Positions 1 to 5,987 of a stretch of DNA of 8,271 nucleotides are shown here, one piece after another. The first letter of the stretch is position 1; every line of letters begins with the position of its first letter. Made by a program: the position numbers and the translations under genes. The notes below the pieces were generated by a model. That model was not told the origin of the DNA. It saw nothing but the letters and a program-made list of their open reading frames with translations, and searched no databases. Location: NCBI GenBank assembly GCA_902495955.1, contig CABUZE010000031.1, positions 1 through 8,271 on the forward strand, written 5' to 3'. Source of the stretch: an uncultured Collinsella sp. (GTDB lineage: Bacteria; Actinomycetota; Coriobacteriia; Coriobacteriales; Coriobacteriaceae).

Positions 1-16
1 CCCTCCTGGTGGCCAG

Positions 17-832
17 TCAGAAGCCGACACACGCCTTGGCCTCGTCCGCGTGCTCGGAGCTCTCGGCAACGGCACCCGGATACACGATGGGCTTGTGCGA
101 ATCCTCGGGACACACAAAGGCCTCCTCGATGCCGTCGTAGCGGAAGATATCGGAGCTGTAGACAAAGCCAGCCACGCAGTCGCCCGTGGACACATAGGCG
201 GCGGCGGTACCAACTTTGTCTGCCAGTGCGACCTTGTCGGCGATCTCGGGCGCATACTCGCCGTCGTCGCCCTCGGTGCCGGTATAGAGGCCCACGGAAG
301 CCAGCGCCTGGTTGGCGTACGTGCCGGCGGGGACGGTCTTAGCGTCGCCAATGGCGATCTTGCCGTCCAGATTCGCGACGTCGGCAATGGCCTCGACCTT
401 GGTATCGGAGCCCTCGGCGCGAACGATCACAAGGTCGTTGACAAACATGTCCTCGCGGGTATCGGTATCGACGAGCTCAGCGGTCTCGGCATCATCCATG
501 GTGCCCTTGGAAGCGGTGATGAGCACGTCGACCGTGGCGCCGGCGCGCATCTGCTCGACAAGGTCGCCGGACGCTTTGAACTGCGTGTCGGCGAAGGTGG
601 TGCCGGTCTGGTCGGCGTAGAGCTCCTGGACCTCGGGAAGGGCCTTCTCGAGGGAGTTAGCAGCAAAGACCTGCAGCTCGACGGTTTCCTTCTTGGAAGA
701 GGCCTTGGCGGAGCCGGCATCGGATCCGGCCGGCTCGGACGTCTTGCTGCCCGAGCAGCCAGCAAGACCAAGGCCGGCAGCGGCGACAGCAGAAAGCGAG
801 ACAAAACCGCGGCGAGAAACCAAATCGAACAT
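17..832 (-). CDS. modA: Molybdate ABC transporter substrate-binding lipoprotein ModA (C-terminus probably frameshifted)
   Basis: Binds molybdate outside the membrane and hands it to the ModBC permease and ATPase, presumably encoded beyond the left edge. The 271-residue protein starts with a Tat-type signal (S-R-R-G-F, residues 6-10), a hydrophobic stretch and lipobox LAGC with the lipidated Cys26, so a Tat-exported lipoprotein is likely. ModA-family blocks follow: AANSLEKAL (57-65), SGDLVEQM (88-95), DVLITAS (102-108), IAIGDAKTVPAGTYA (159-173) and PEDSHKPIVYP (242-252). I chose ATG at 832 because AAAGGG lies 6 nt upstream; the in-frame TTG at 838 would abut that site. The protein stops at AKACVGF, about 18 residues before the family's usual C-terminal helix (E. 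coli ModA continues to ...FKRYGF). Another frame here reads CRLLTGHQE, which resembles the missing part. Family assignment is firm; whether the protein works is open. Confidence 0.88.
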   Translation of the reverse strand: MFDLVSRRGFVSLSAVAAAGLGLAGCSGSKTSEPAGSDAGSAKASSKKETVELQVFAANSLEKALPEVQELYADQTGTTFADTQFKASGDLVEQMRAGATVDVLITASKGTMDDAETAELVDTDTREDMFVNDLVIVRAEGSDTKVEAIADVANLDGKIAIGDAKTVPAGTYANQALASVGLYTGTEGDDGEYAPEIADKVALADKVGTAAAYVSTGDCVAGFVYSSDIFRYDGIEEAFVCPEDSHKPIVYPGAVAESSEHADEAKACVGF

Positions 833-892
833 ATTCAACCCTTTCGGACCTTATGCCCGGGCACCCCACCGCGGGCTTTAATCTGCAATCAG

Positions 893-898
893 ATTATA
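893..898 (-). promoter_or_regulatory. Candidate -10 box of the modA promoter
   Basis: On the minus strand this reads TATAAT, a perfect -10 hexamer, about 60 bp upstream of the modA start codon. The matching -35 is poor: TCACTA or CACTAT at about the right distance, inside the palindrome at 919-936. A small inverted repeat, ATCTG-CAAT-CAGAT, lies at 881-894, near the expected transcription start. The leader (833-886) also holds GCCCG/CGGGC, which could pair as a short stem ahead of the ribosome binding site. The promoter lies between modA and the insertion element, so modA should still have its own start. Confidence 0.5.
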
Positions 899-918
899 CT
901 TCTGCGCGAATAATGATA

Positions 919-936
919 GTGAGAAATTATTCTCAC
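919..936. promoter_or_regulatory. Perfect 18-bp palindromic operator candidate upstream of modA
   Basis: GTGAGAA-ATTA-TTCTCAC is a perfect 7-bp inverted repeat around a 4-bp centre. It covers the place where the -35 of the modA promoter should be, the usual site for a dimeric repressor. The TGAGAA...TTCTCA half-sites are reminiscent of Fur-family boxes but the spacing differs, and it does not match the TATATA-type ModE box. A metal- or molybdate-responsive repressor is plausible, but the regulator is unknown. Confidence 0.5.
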
Positions 937-985
937 CAGAGAATATAGTTTCGAGTTAGCGTGCACCTCGGCGTCGCTTCGGCGG

Positions 986-1005
986 AAAACAAAGGCGGAG
1001 CAGCC
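986..1005 (-). terminator. Distal half of the split moeA-mog terminator
   Basis: Read on the minus strand this is GGCTGCTCCGCC followed by TTTGTTTT: the 3' arm (GCTCCGCC, 994-1001) and T-rich tract of an intrinsic terminator. Its partner arm GGCGGAGC is now 1.5 kb away at 2495-2502, on the other side of the insertion element. The GAGCAGCC target duplicate (998-1005) overlaps the arm. Alone this half cannot form the hairpin. Confidence 0.65.
998..1005. repeat. Left target-site duplication of the IS256-family element
   Basis: GAGCAGCC directly abuts the left terminal inverted repeat and is repeated exactly at 2478-2485 against the right one. IS256-family elements typically duplicate 8 or 9 bp on insertion. 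Confidence 0.85.
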
Positions 1006-1031
1006 GGTAGTGTCGAAAAAGTTGGTGTAAG
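1006..1031 (+). repeat. Left terminal inverted repeat of the IS
   Basis: These 26 bp end in GTTGGTGTAAG (1021-1031), which is exactly the inner part of the right end. The outer 15 bp match the right end at 10 positions, including a shared GTCG. The boundary is fixed by the adjoining 8-bp duplication. Confidence 0.85.
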
Positions 1032-1038
1032 GGCCCTT

Positions 1039-1065
1039 GCGGCCCCTGTGTCCGATATCCGGAAT
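1039..1065 (+). repeat. Left subterminal inverted repeat
   Basis: GCGGCCCCTGT (1039-1049) and ATCCGGAAT (1057-1065), separated by 7 nt, recur in inverted orientation near the other end at 2398-2423. They lie inside the terminal repeat and outside the transposase gene. They may be extra transposase-binding sites; at the right end the same block also helps form the hairpin before the transposase start. Confidence 0.6.
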
Positions 1066-1076
1066 CAGTTGATATC

Positions 1077-2357
1077 CTAGGCCGCCTCCACGCTGTCGGC
1101 AAGTTCCAGGCTGGATTCGATCATCTTCCTGGCCGCCTTCTCCAGCTCCGCCCAGTCGTGCTCGCCCGCGGCACCCATTCTGAACGCGGCGTCATGCATC
1201 TCGGCCATCTTCCTCTCCGAGAAGTAGCGCGAGCCGGACCATGTCTCGGCCTGGTCGCACATGACGGCGCCCACGAGCCTGAGCAGCGAACTCTCCGACG
1301 GGAAGACCTGCACCACGCGCGAGCGGCGCTTGATTTCCCTGTTGGCGCGCTCCTGCACGTTGTTGGTGCGCAGGCGCTTCCAGTGCGACGGCGGGAAGTC
1401 CAGGTACGCGAGCGCGTCGGGCTCCGCCTCCTCGAGCACCCTCGCCGCCCTCGGGCAGCACCCCTCCAGCATCTCGCACGCCGCGTGGTACATGGCCACG
1501 GCGGTGGCGGCGTCCCCGGCGCGGAAGACCGAGGAGACGATGCGCCCCACGCGGCGCCTCAGCTGCCAGGAGCCGGCCTCGCGCATGCAGTCGCGCATCA
1601 GGTGCACCGCGCAGCGCTGCCAGGCCGCCCCCTGGAAGACCTCGCCTACGGCCCTGACCAGGCCCCCGTGGGCATCGGATACGACGAGCTCGGTGCCGGT
1701 CGCGCCGCGGTCGCGCAGCTTCCGCAGGAAACCGAGCCACGATTCGTAGGACTCCGTGTCCACCACGGACACCCCCAGCACCCGCCTCCAGCCGGACTCG
1801 TCGCAGCCTATCGCCGTGACCACCGCGGTCGAAGCCACGCGGCCCCCGCGGCGGCACTTGACGTAGGTCGCGTCGAGCCAGATGTAGGGTATCGCGCGCG
1901 CATCGAGCGGCCCCTCCGCGAGGTCGGCTATCTCGGCGTCGAGGGTCGCGGCGATCGCGCTCACTCGGTCCCTGCCGAGCCTCTCGATGCCCATCTTCTC
2001 GGCTATCCTCTGCACCTTCCTGGTGCTGGTGCCGGTGGCGTACATCTCGGCCACCGCCGCGACGAGCGCGCGGTCGACGCGCTGGTAGCGCTCGAGGACG
2101 TCCTCGGGGAAGAAGCTGCCCGTCCTGAGCTTGGGGATTCTCAGGTTGAGCGTGCCCACGCACGTCTCGAGCGTGCGGTTGCGGTAGCCGTTCCTGCTGT
2201 TGGCCCCCTCGCCGCAGAGCTGGTCGGCCTCCTCGTCCATGATGGCGTTGACCACCTGCTCGGCGAGCAGCCTGAGCAGCGACTGGATGTCGACCATCCC
2301 GTCGGTCGACCTCGGGATGGCGGCCTTATCCGGCATCGCGTCTGCTAATATCTCCAT
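1077..2357 (-). CDS. IS256-family (Mutator-like) DDE transposase
   Basis: The 426-residue protein is full length or slightly long for the family (about 390-420). It catalyses cutting and joining of the element's ends. The conserved pattern is visible: first catalytic Asp in IWLDATYVK (D162), second in VVSDAHGGL (D228), and Glu336 in NNVQERANREIKRR, with the C-x2-H pair in QRCAVH (C249, H252) typical of this family. The N-terminal part includes LCGEGANSRNGYRNR, matching the usual DNA-binding region, and RxPKLRxGSFFP. No frameshift or stop is seen, so the enzyme is probably active. The start ATG at 2357 follows AGGACAGGG, but that ribosome binding site lies in the 3' arm of a 15-bp inverted repeat (see 2358-2424). 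The stop is TAG at 1077, just inside the left end. Confidence 0.95.
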   Translation of the reverse strand: MEILADAMPDKAAIPRSTDGMVDIQSLLRLLAEQVVNAIMDEEADQLCGEGANSRNGYRNRTLETCVGTLNLRIPKLRTGSFFPEDVLERYQRVDRALVAAVAEMYATGTSTRKVQRIAEKMGIERLGRDRVSAIAATLDAEIADLAEGPLDARAIPYIWLDATYVKCRRGGRVASTAVVTAIGCDESGWRRVLGVSVVDTESYESWLGFLRKLRDRGATGTELVVSDAHGGLVRAVGEVFQGAAWQRCAVHLMRDCMREAGSWQLRRRVGRIVSSVFRAGDAATAVAMYHAACEMLEGCCPRAARVLEEAEPDALAYLDFPPSHWKRLRTNNVQERANREIKRRSRVVQVFPSESSLLRLVGAVMCDQAETWSGSRYFSERKMAEMHDAAFRMGAAGEHDWAELEKAARKMIESSLELADSVEAA

Positions 2358-2424
2358 AGCGGTCCCTGTCCTTTCCCAGAACCTGTGTTATGTAGCAATT
2401 CCGGATTCTAGGACAGGGGCCGCT
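2358..2424 (-). promoter_or_regulatory. Hairpin masking the transposase ribosome binding site
   Basis: On the minus strand AGCGGCCCCTGTCCT (2424-2410) can pair with AGGACAGGGACCGCT (2372-2358), 14 of 15 positions, across a 37-nt loop. The second arm holds the transposase ribosome binding site and ends directly at the ATG. RNA entering from outside the element would carry both arms and hide the site; RNA started inside the loop would carry only the second arm. The loop holds a weak -10-like TACATA. Masking of this kind is known for IS10 and IS50; here it is inferred. Confidence 0.5.
2398..2423 (-). repeat. Right subterminal inverted repeat
   Basis: ATTCCGGAT (2398-2406) and ACAGGGGCCGC (2413-2423) are the reverse complement of the blocks at 1057-1065 and 1039-1049. 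The distance to the terminal repeat is larger here (28 nt, against 7 nt on the left), so the two ends are not symmetrical. Confidence 0.6.
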
Positions 2425-2451
2425 TGCGTTTGGCGGTCAGCCGTCGGCGCG

Positions 2452-2477
2452 CTTACACCAACATTTCCGACGCGATC
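2452..2477 (-). repeat. Right terminal inverted repeat of the IS
   Basis: Read inward on the minus strand it begins GATCGCGTCGG and ends GTTGGTGTAAG, matching the left end at 21 of 26 positions. It abuts the right copy of GAGCAGCC. Confidence 0.85.
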
Positions 2478-2502
2478 GAGCAGCCCGTAAGGTCGCTCCG
2501 CC
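2478..2502 (-). terminator. Proximal half of the split moeA-mog terminator, with right target duplicate
   Basis: On the minus strand, 13 nt past the mog stop codon, comes the arm GGCGGAGC (2502-2495), a 13-nt loop, and then only GCTC of the second arm before the insertion element begins. The target duplicate GAGCAGCC is at 2478-2485. Joining this piece to 986-997 restores a perfect 8-bp GC-rich stem followed by TTTGTTTT. As it stands only 4 bp can pair and no T tract follows. Confidence 0.65.
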
Positions 2503-2515
2503 GCAGGTAGTGCGC

Positions 2516-2995
2516 TTATTTGGCGTGTCCGCCGCCCGCCGTCATCTGGGCCGCATGTTCCAGCTGGTCCGCTATGGCGTCCCAGCTTTCGCGGGCGGCC
2601 TTCGTGGAACCGGGAAAGTTTACGACAAGTGTATGACCTCGTTGCATGCAAATAGCGCGCGAGAGCATGGCGCGGCGCGTCTTGGTCATCGAGTATGCGC
2701 GAATCGCCTCTGCAATACCCGGCACATCGCGGTCGCAGACGGCATGCGTCGCCTCGGGCGTCACATCGCGCATCGAAAGACCCGTGCCGCCGCAGGTGAG
2801 CACGACATTGGCGTGGCACTCATCGGCGGCTTCCACAATGGCATCACCGATCTCGCTGACGTCGTCGCGCACGACCACATGTGAGGCGACCGTCCAGCCC
2901 TGCGCCTCGACAAGTTCCTCGAGTGCGGCTCCGGCCTCGTCCTGGGCTAGATCGCGCGTATCCGAGCACGTCACGATCGAAAACTTCAACTCCAT
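2516..2995 (-). CDS. mog: Molybdopterin adenylyltransferase, MogA/MoaB family
   Basis: A cytoplasmic enzyme of molybdenum cofactor synthesis. Mog-type proteins adenylate molybdopterin, and MoeA then uses the product to insert molybdate. The 159-residue protein is one MPT-binding domain of normal length: SIVTCSD (6-12), TCGGTGLSMRDVTPEA (67-82, with the conserved GGTG and the acidic residue of RDVTPEA), VPGIAEAIR (91-99) and VNFPGS (125-130). I chose ATG at 2995 because AGGAGG stands 6 nt upstream; a longer reading frame to 3088 lies wholly within moeA in another frame and has no such site. The gene follows moeA by 10 bp, and its ribosome binding site overlaps the moeA stop codon, so the two are co-transcribed and probably translationally coupled. 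Pairing with moeA favours the Mog role, but MoaB-like naming is possible. Confidence 0.9.
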   Translation of the reverse strand: MELKFSIVTCSDTRDLAQDEAGAALEELVEAQGWTVASHVVVRDDVSEIGDAIVEAADECHANVVLTCGGTGLSMRDVTPEATHAVCDRDVPGIAEAIRAYSMTKTRRAMLSRAICMQRGHTLVVNFPGSTKAARESWDAIADQLEHAAQMTAGGGHAK

Positions 2996-3005
2996 AGCGA
3001 TCCTC

Positions 3006-4268
3006 CTATAGCACCGTTCCCTCAGGCAGGTCGACGCGCACAACGTCCACGGCATCGCCCGCCTTGAGCTCGCACGGTCCTTCGTCAATACGCAGTAGAC
3101 AGTTGGCCCGCTGCATCGTGCCGAGCAGCGCCGAATTCTGCGTCTTGGCCTCGGTCACCAACAGCTCACCGGTCTCGGGGTCACGCAAAACCGTGGCGCG
3201 ATCGAAGAAGCGCCGGTCCTGGCGCTTCTTCACGCCGTGCGTCAATATCGCCTGCTGCACGGGACGCGTGCCCTCGGCAAAGCCGCGCATCTTGCGGATC
3301 GCCGGACGGGCAAGCATCTCAAAGCCCACATACGCCGCCGCGGGATTGCCCGAAAGCCCCAGGTAGGGCTTACCCCCGAGCAAGCCAAACGTGATGGCCT
3401 TGCCCGGACGCATCGAGATGCGGTCAAACAGTACCTCGCCCTCGCGCTTGACCAGCGCCGTCACATAGTCGTAATCGCCCGCCGAGGCGCCACCGCTCGT
3501 AATGACAAAATCGCACTCCTGCACGGCGCGATGCACCAGCTCGGCAATCGCCTGCTCATCGTCGGGCGCGATGCCGTAGAACACGGGCTCGGCTCCCGCA
3601 TCGAGTGCCTCGGCCATCAACGCCGAGGAGTTGGAATCGCGAATCTGACCGCGCGCTGGCAGTTCACCCGGCGCGACCAGCTCCGTGCCCAGCGAGATGA
3701 TGCCCACACGTGGGGCGGCGTGCACCTTCACGTTCGCGTATCCGGCGCTTGCCAGCAAGCCGGCGCCGGCCGGAGCCACGACCTCGCCGGCGTGCATCAC
3801 AACATCGCCGGCATGGGCCTCCTCGGCGGCAGAGCGAACGTTCTCCCCTACCTTGGCAGGCGCCGAGAAGCGAACGTGCGAGCCCTCGTTGCCGTCGCCA
3901 TCGAGCACGTCGACAACCTCGTATTTCACTACGGCGTCGGCACCCTCGGGCACCGGCGCGCCCGTCATAATGCGGACCGTCTCGCCCACGCCGATTGCAC
4001 CCTCAAACACATGGCCCGCGGCCTCGTGCCCTACGACGGAGAGCGTCACCGGAGTGTCACCGGTGGCTGCAGCAAGATCAGCTGCGTGCACGGCATAACC
4101 GTCCATGGCGCTGTTGGCAAACGGTGAAATGTCGATATCGGCCACAGCATCCTCGGCCAAGGGAAAACCAGCCGCCTGCCACACGGGAATCTCGACGAGA
4201 TCGGTCGGAGCAACGTGCGACAGGACAATCGACTGCGCGTCCTCCAACGGAATGAGTTTCTCTGCCAT
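3006..4268 (-). CDS. moeA: Molybdopterin molybdenumtransferase MoeA
   Basis: Inserts molybdate into adenylated molybdopterin to give molybdenum cofactor, in the cytoplasm, working with Mog. The 420-residue length is normal. Domains in order: N-terminal region with SAMDGYAV (53-60) and the TGAPVPEGADAVV block (102-114); the central MPT-binding domain with SLGTEL (192-197), DSNS (211-214), TSGGASAGDYDYV (257-269), MRPGKAITFG (286-295) and GLSGNPAA (304-311); and the C-terminal domain IV to the end. GLSGNP has Ser where GLPGNP is usual, a mild change. I chose ATG at 4268, with AGAGG 5 nt upstream; the in-frame GTG at 4274 would overlap that site. It is the first gene of a two-gene operon with mog and is divergent from the CLC gene. 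Molybdate uptake gene modA lies further downstream. Confidence 0.95.
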   Translation of the reverse strand: MAEKLIPLEDAQSIVLSHVAPTDLVEIPVWQAAGFPLAEDAVADIDISPFANSAMDGYAVHAADLAAATGDTPVTLSVVGHEAAGHVFEGAIGVGETVRIMTGAPVPEGADAVVKYEVVDVLDGDGNEGSHVRFSAPAKVGENVRSAAEEAHAGDVVMHAGEVVAPAGAGLLASAGYANVKVHAAPRVGIISLGTELVAPGELPARGQIRDSNSSALMAEALDAGAEPVFYGIAPDDEQAIAELVHRAVQECDFVITSGGASAGDYDYVTALVKREGEVLFDRISMRPGKAITFGLLGGKPYLGLSGNPAAAYVGFEMLARPAIRKMRGFAEGTRPVQQAILTHGVKKRQDRRFFDRATVLRDPETGELLVTEAKTQNSALLGTMQRANCLLRIDEGPCELKAGDAVDVVRVDLPEGTVL

Positions 4269-4286
4269 ATGCACCTCTTAATGCCA

Positions 4287-4307
4287 CGGCGCACAACAGG
4301 GGCGCCG
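4287..4307 (-). other. Small inverted repeat in the moeA leader
   Basis: CGGCGC (4287-4292) and GCGCCG (4302-4307) are perfect complements around a 9-nt loop. In the minus-strand transcript the stem lies about 20 nt before the moeA start. It is far too small for a molybdenum cofactor riboswitch. A structural role in the leader is possible but unproven. Confidence 0.3.
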
Positions 4308-4325
4308 ATTCTTTATGCTTTTCTC

Positions 4326-4331
4326 AGTATA
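4326..4331 (-). promoter_or_regulatory. Candidate -10 box for the moeA-mog operon
   Basis: The minus strand reads TATACT, five of six consensus positions, about 55 bp before the moeA start. No convincing -35 is seen at 16-18 bp. The same A/T-rich spot reads TATAAT on the plus strand (4328-4333), so it could face either way. This is the only A/T-rich stretch close to moeA. Confidence 0.35.
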
Positions 4332-4443
4332 ATCCCCCGACGCACGACCGCGACTCGGCCTGAACCCGCAAATACACCTGTCGGTTGCAGGCCGCGAAAC
4401 AGAATGGAAACCAACCCACCGGCTCGTCGCGTTTGCCGCGTTT

Positions 4444-4449
4444 TATAAT
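4444..4449 (+). promoter_or_regulatory. Candidate -10 box for the CLC transporter gene
   Basis: A perfect TATAAT stands 29 bp before the start codon, which would give a leader of only about 23 nt carrying the AGAGGA ribosome binding site. No good -35 is visible at the right spacing. The 210 bp between moeA and this gene (4269-4478) otherwise show no gene and no riboswitch I can recognise. Confidence 0.4.
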
Positions 4450-4478
4450 GCTTGCGTTGCAACCTAAAAGAGGAACGT

Positions 4479-5900
4479 ATGGCTTTTACCGACAAACCCG
4501 AAAGCGCAAACGAAGCGCAGGATCATTCCCAGTCGCTCGACGACGGCGGCTTTTTCTCCCTGAACGACGTTATTATGGCCGGCAGGCAACAGCTCACCCG
4601 CTCCGAGCAGCTCTTGGCTGCCGACACACGCCGCAACGCCCGCAACCTGTTTGCAAGCGCCAAACTGCTCGCGCTCGTCGTCATCGTCTCGCTCGCCATG
4701 GGTGTTGCCGCTTGGGCATTTTTGGCCTCGCTGAATATCGCGACCGATTATCGCGAGCACCACGTGTGGATTTACGCATTGCTTCCCGTTGTGGGCGTTG
4801 CCACCGCATGGGTGTACAAAAACCACGGCCTTGCCGCCAAACGAGGTAACAACCTGGTCATCGACTCCGCCCTGGGCACACGCCTTATCCATATGCGCAT
4901 GGCCGTCCTCACCTTCGTCTGCTCCACACTCACGCACCTAACAGGCGGATCGGCCGGCCGCGAGGGCGCCGCGGTGCAGATTGGCGGCACCATCGCCAGC
5001 AACATCTCGCGCCTCACCCACCTCAAAAAGCATGACCACCACGACCTCATGCTCGCCGGCATCTCGTCGGCCTTTGGCGCCGTATTCGGTTCACCCCTCG
5101 CCGGAGCCTTCTTTGGCATGGAGATGTGCTTTATCGGCAAGATCGACTACACCGCGGGCATCTACTGCCTGGTCGCCTCGTTTACCGGCTACTTTACATC
5201 ACTTGCCCTGGGTACCGAGTACGAAGCGAATGTCATCGCCAGCGTTCCCGCTATGACGCCCACAACGGTCGTCATCGTTGTTATCAGCGCCATCATCTTC
5301 GGTCTGACGGCACGCCTCTTTGCCTGGTCGGTTCGAACCGTCAAGAGCCTGTACGGTCGTTTTATCACCAACTATATTGCTCGCGCACTCGTGGGCGCGC
5401 TCGTAGTGCTCGCGGCCTACGCGATGCTCGACGCCTGGAAGTATGCCGGCCTTGCCACCTGGCTCTCGGGTGCCGGGTTCGCCGGTAACACGACCCTTGC
5501 CGACGCAGCCATCAAGCTCGTGGTGACGGCGCTCACCCTGGGCGCCGGCTTCCAAGGAGGCGAGGTCACGCCCCTGTTTGGTATCGGTGCGGCGCTCGGC
5601 GGCTGGATCGGTTGCCTCGTCGGAATCGACCCCAGCTTTCTGGCAGCGCTGGGTATGCTCGGCGTGTTCTGCGCCGGCCTCAACGTGCCCATCACCACCT
5701 GCATGATGGCCATCGATCTGTTCCACGGCACGGCCGCCGGGTTCTTTGTCATCGTGGCCTTTATCAGCTATCTCGTCGGCGGCCACCGCGGCGTGTACCC
5801 CGCCCAGCGCATTATCTCACCCAAGCGTCGTTCGCTTATTGTGGATGAGGGCGGTACGGTAGCGGATGCTATCGAGCGCCACAACGACCTGATAGAGTAG
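4479..5900 (+). CDS. CLC-family anion transporter, probably fluoride/proton antiporter type
   Basis: A 473-residue polytopic membrane protein of the CLC family. After a hydrophilic N-terminus (1-60), hydrophobic segments fill residues 62-440. Canonical CLC motifs appear in modified form: GNNLVID (123-129) where chloride transporters have GSGIP; GREGAAVQ (160-167) with the gating Glu162 kept but Ala for the usual Pro; FGMEM (212-216), where the second of the two acidic residues of chloride/proton exchangers is Met; and GAGFQGGEVTPLF (355-367). This set fits the CLC-F branch, which exports fluoride in exchange for protons, better than the chloride exchangers. There is no C-terminal CBS domain. 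I chose ATG at 4479 (AGAGGA just upstream) over an in-frame TTG at 4452. Family is certain; fluoride as substrate is inferred, and the usual fluoride riboswitch is absent. Confidence 0.85.
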   Translation: MAFTDKPESANEAQDHSQSLDDGGFFSLNDVIMAGRQQLTRSEQLLAADTRRNARNLFASAKLLALVVIVSLAMGVAAWAFLASLNIATDYREHHVWIYALLPVVGVATAWVYKNHGLAAKRGNNLVIDSALGTRLIHMRMAVLTFVCSTLTHLTGGSAGREGAAVQIGGTIASNISRLTHLKKHDHHDLMLAGISSAFGAVFGSPLAGAFFGMEMCFIGKIDYTAGIYCLVASFTGYFTSLALGTEYEANVIASVPAMTPTTVVIVVISAIIFGLTARLFAWSVRTVKSLYGRFITNYIARALVGALVVLAAYAMLDAWKYAGLATWLSGAGFAGNTTLADAAIKLVVTALTLGAGFQGGEVTPLFGIGAALGGWIGCLVGIDPSFLAALGMLGVFCAGLNVPITTCMMAIDLFHGTAAGFFVIVAFISYLVGGHRGVYPAQRIISPKRRSLIVDEGGTVADAIERHNDLIE

Positions 5901-5987
5901 ACGTAAGTATTCGCCGTGCAGCCACAATCGGGGGCAATTCGACCTGAGCGCGACCGCACCGTCACGTCATACGCCGGGAGTCGCCCC

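Larger units (their letters stand above)
1006..2477 (-). mobile_element. Complete IS256-family insertion sequence, 1472 bp
   Basis: The element has everything expected of an intact IS256-family member: one full-length transposase gene, imperfect terminal inverted repeats of 26 bp (21 of 26 matching) and an exact 8-bp target duplication. The ends start GG/GA and carry GTTGGTGTAAG, resembling IS256 itself, whose ends begin GATAAAG and contain TTGTGTAA. Both ends also carry a subterminal inverted repeat. The exact flanking duplication suggests a simple and fairly recent insertion. It lies between mog and modA, in the same orientation as both. I cannot name the element without a database. Confidence 0.9.

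Noticed and set aside
50..913. A 287-codon open frame on the plus strand opposite modA.
   Set aside because: It is the antisense shadow of a clear ModA gene in GC-rich DNA, its product is low-complexity Gly/Leu/Val-rich, and no ribosome binding site supports it.
919..936. Calling the palindrome a Fur box.
   Set aside because: The half-sites are similar, but the spacing and centre differ from the usual Fur arrangement, and no iron gene is nearby. It is left as an unassigned operator.
1158..2348. A 396-codon open frame on the plus strand opposite the transposase.
   Set aside because: The product is rich in His, Arg and Leu without recognisable motifs. The minus frame carries all the transposase motifs, so this is a GC-driven shadow.
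2516..3088. A longer start for mog giving 190 residues.
   Set aside because: The extra N-terminus overlaps the end of moeA in another frame and has no family similarity, whereas ATG at 2995 has a strong AGGAGG.
4269..4478. A fluoride riboswitch or molybdenum cofactor riboswitch in the divergent region.
   Set aside because: I looked for the fluoride core and for a large multi-stem molybdenum cofactor aptamer. Only a 6-bp hairpin and A/T-rich promoter-like boxes are present.
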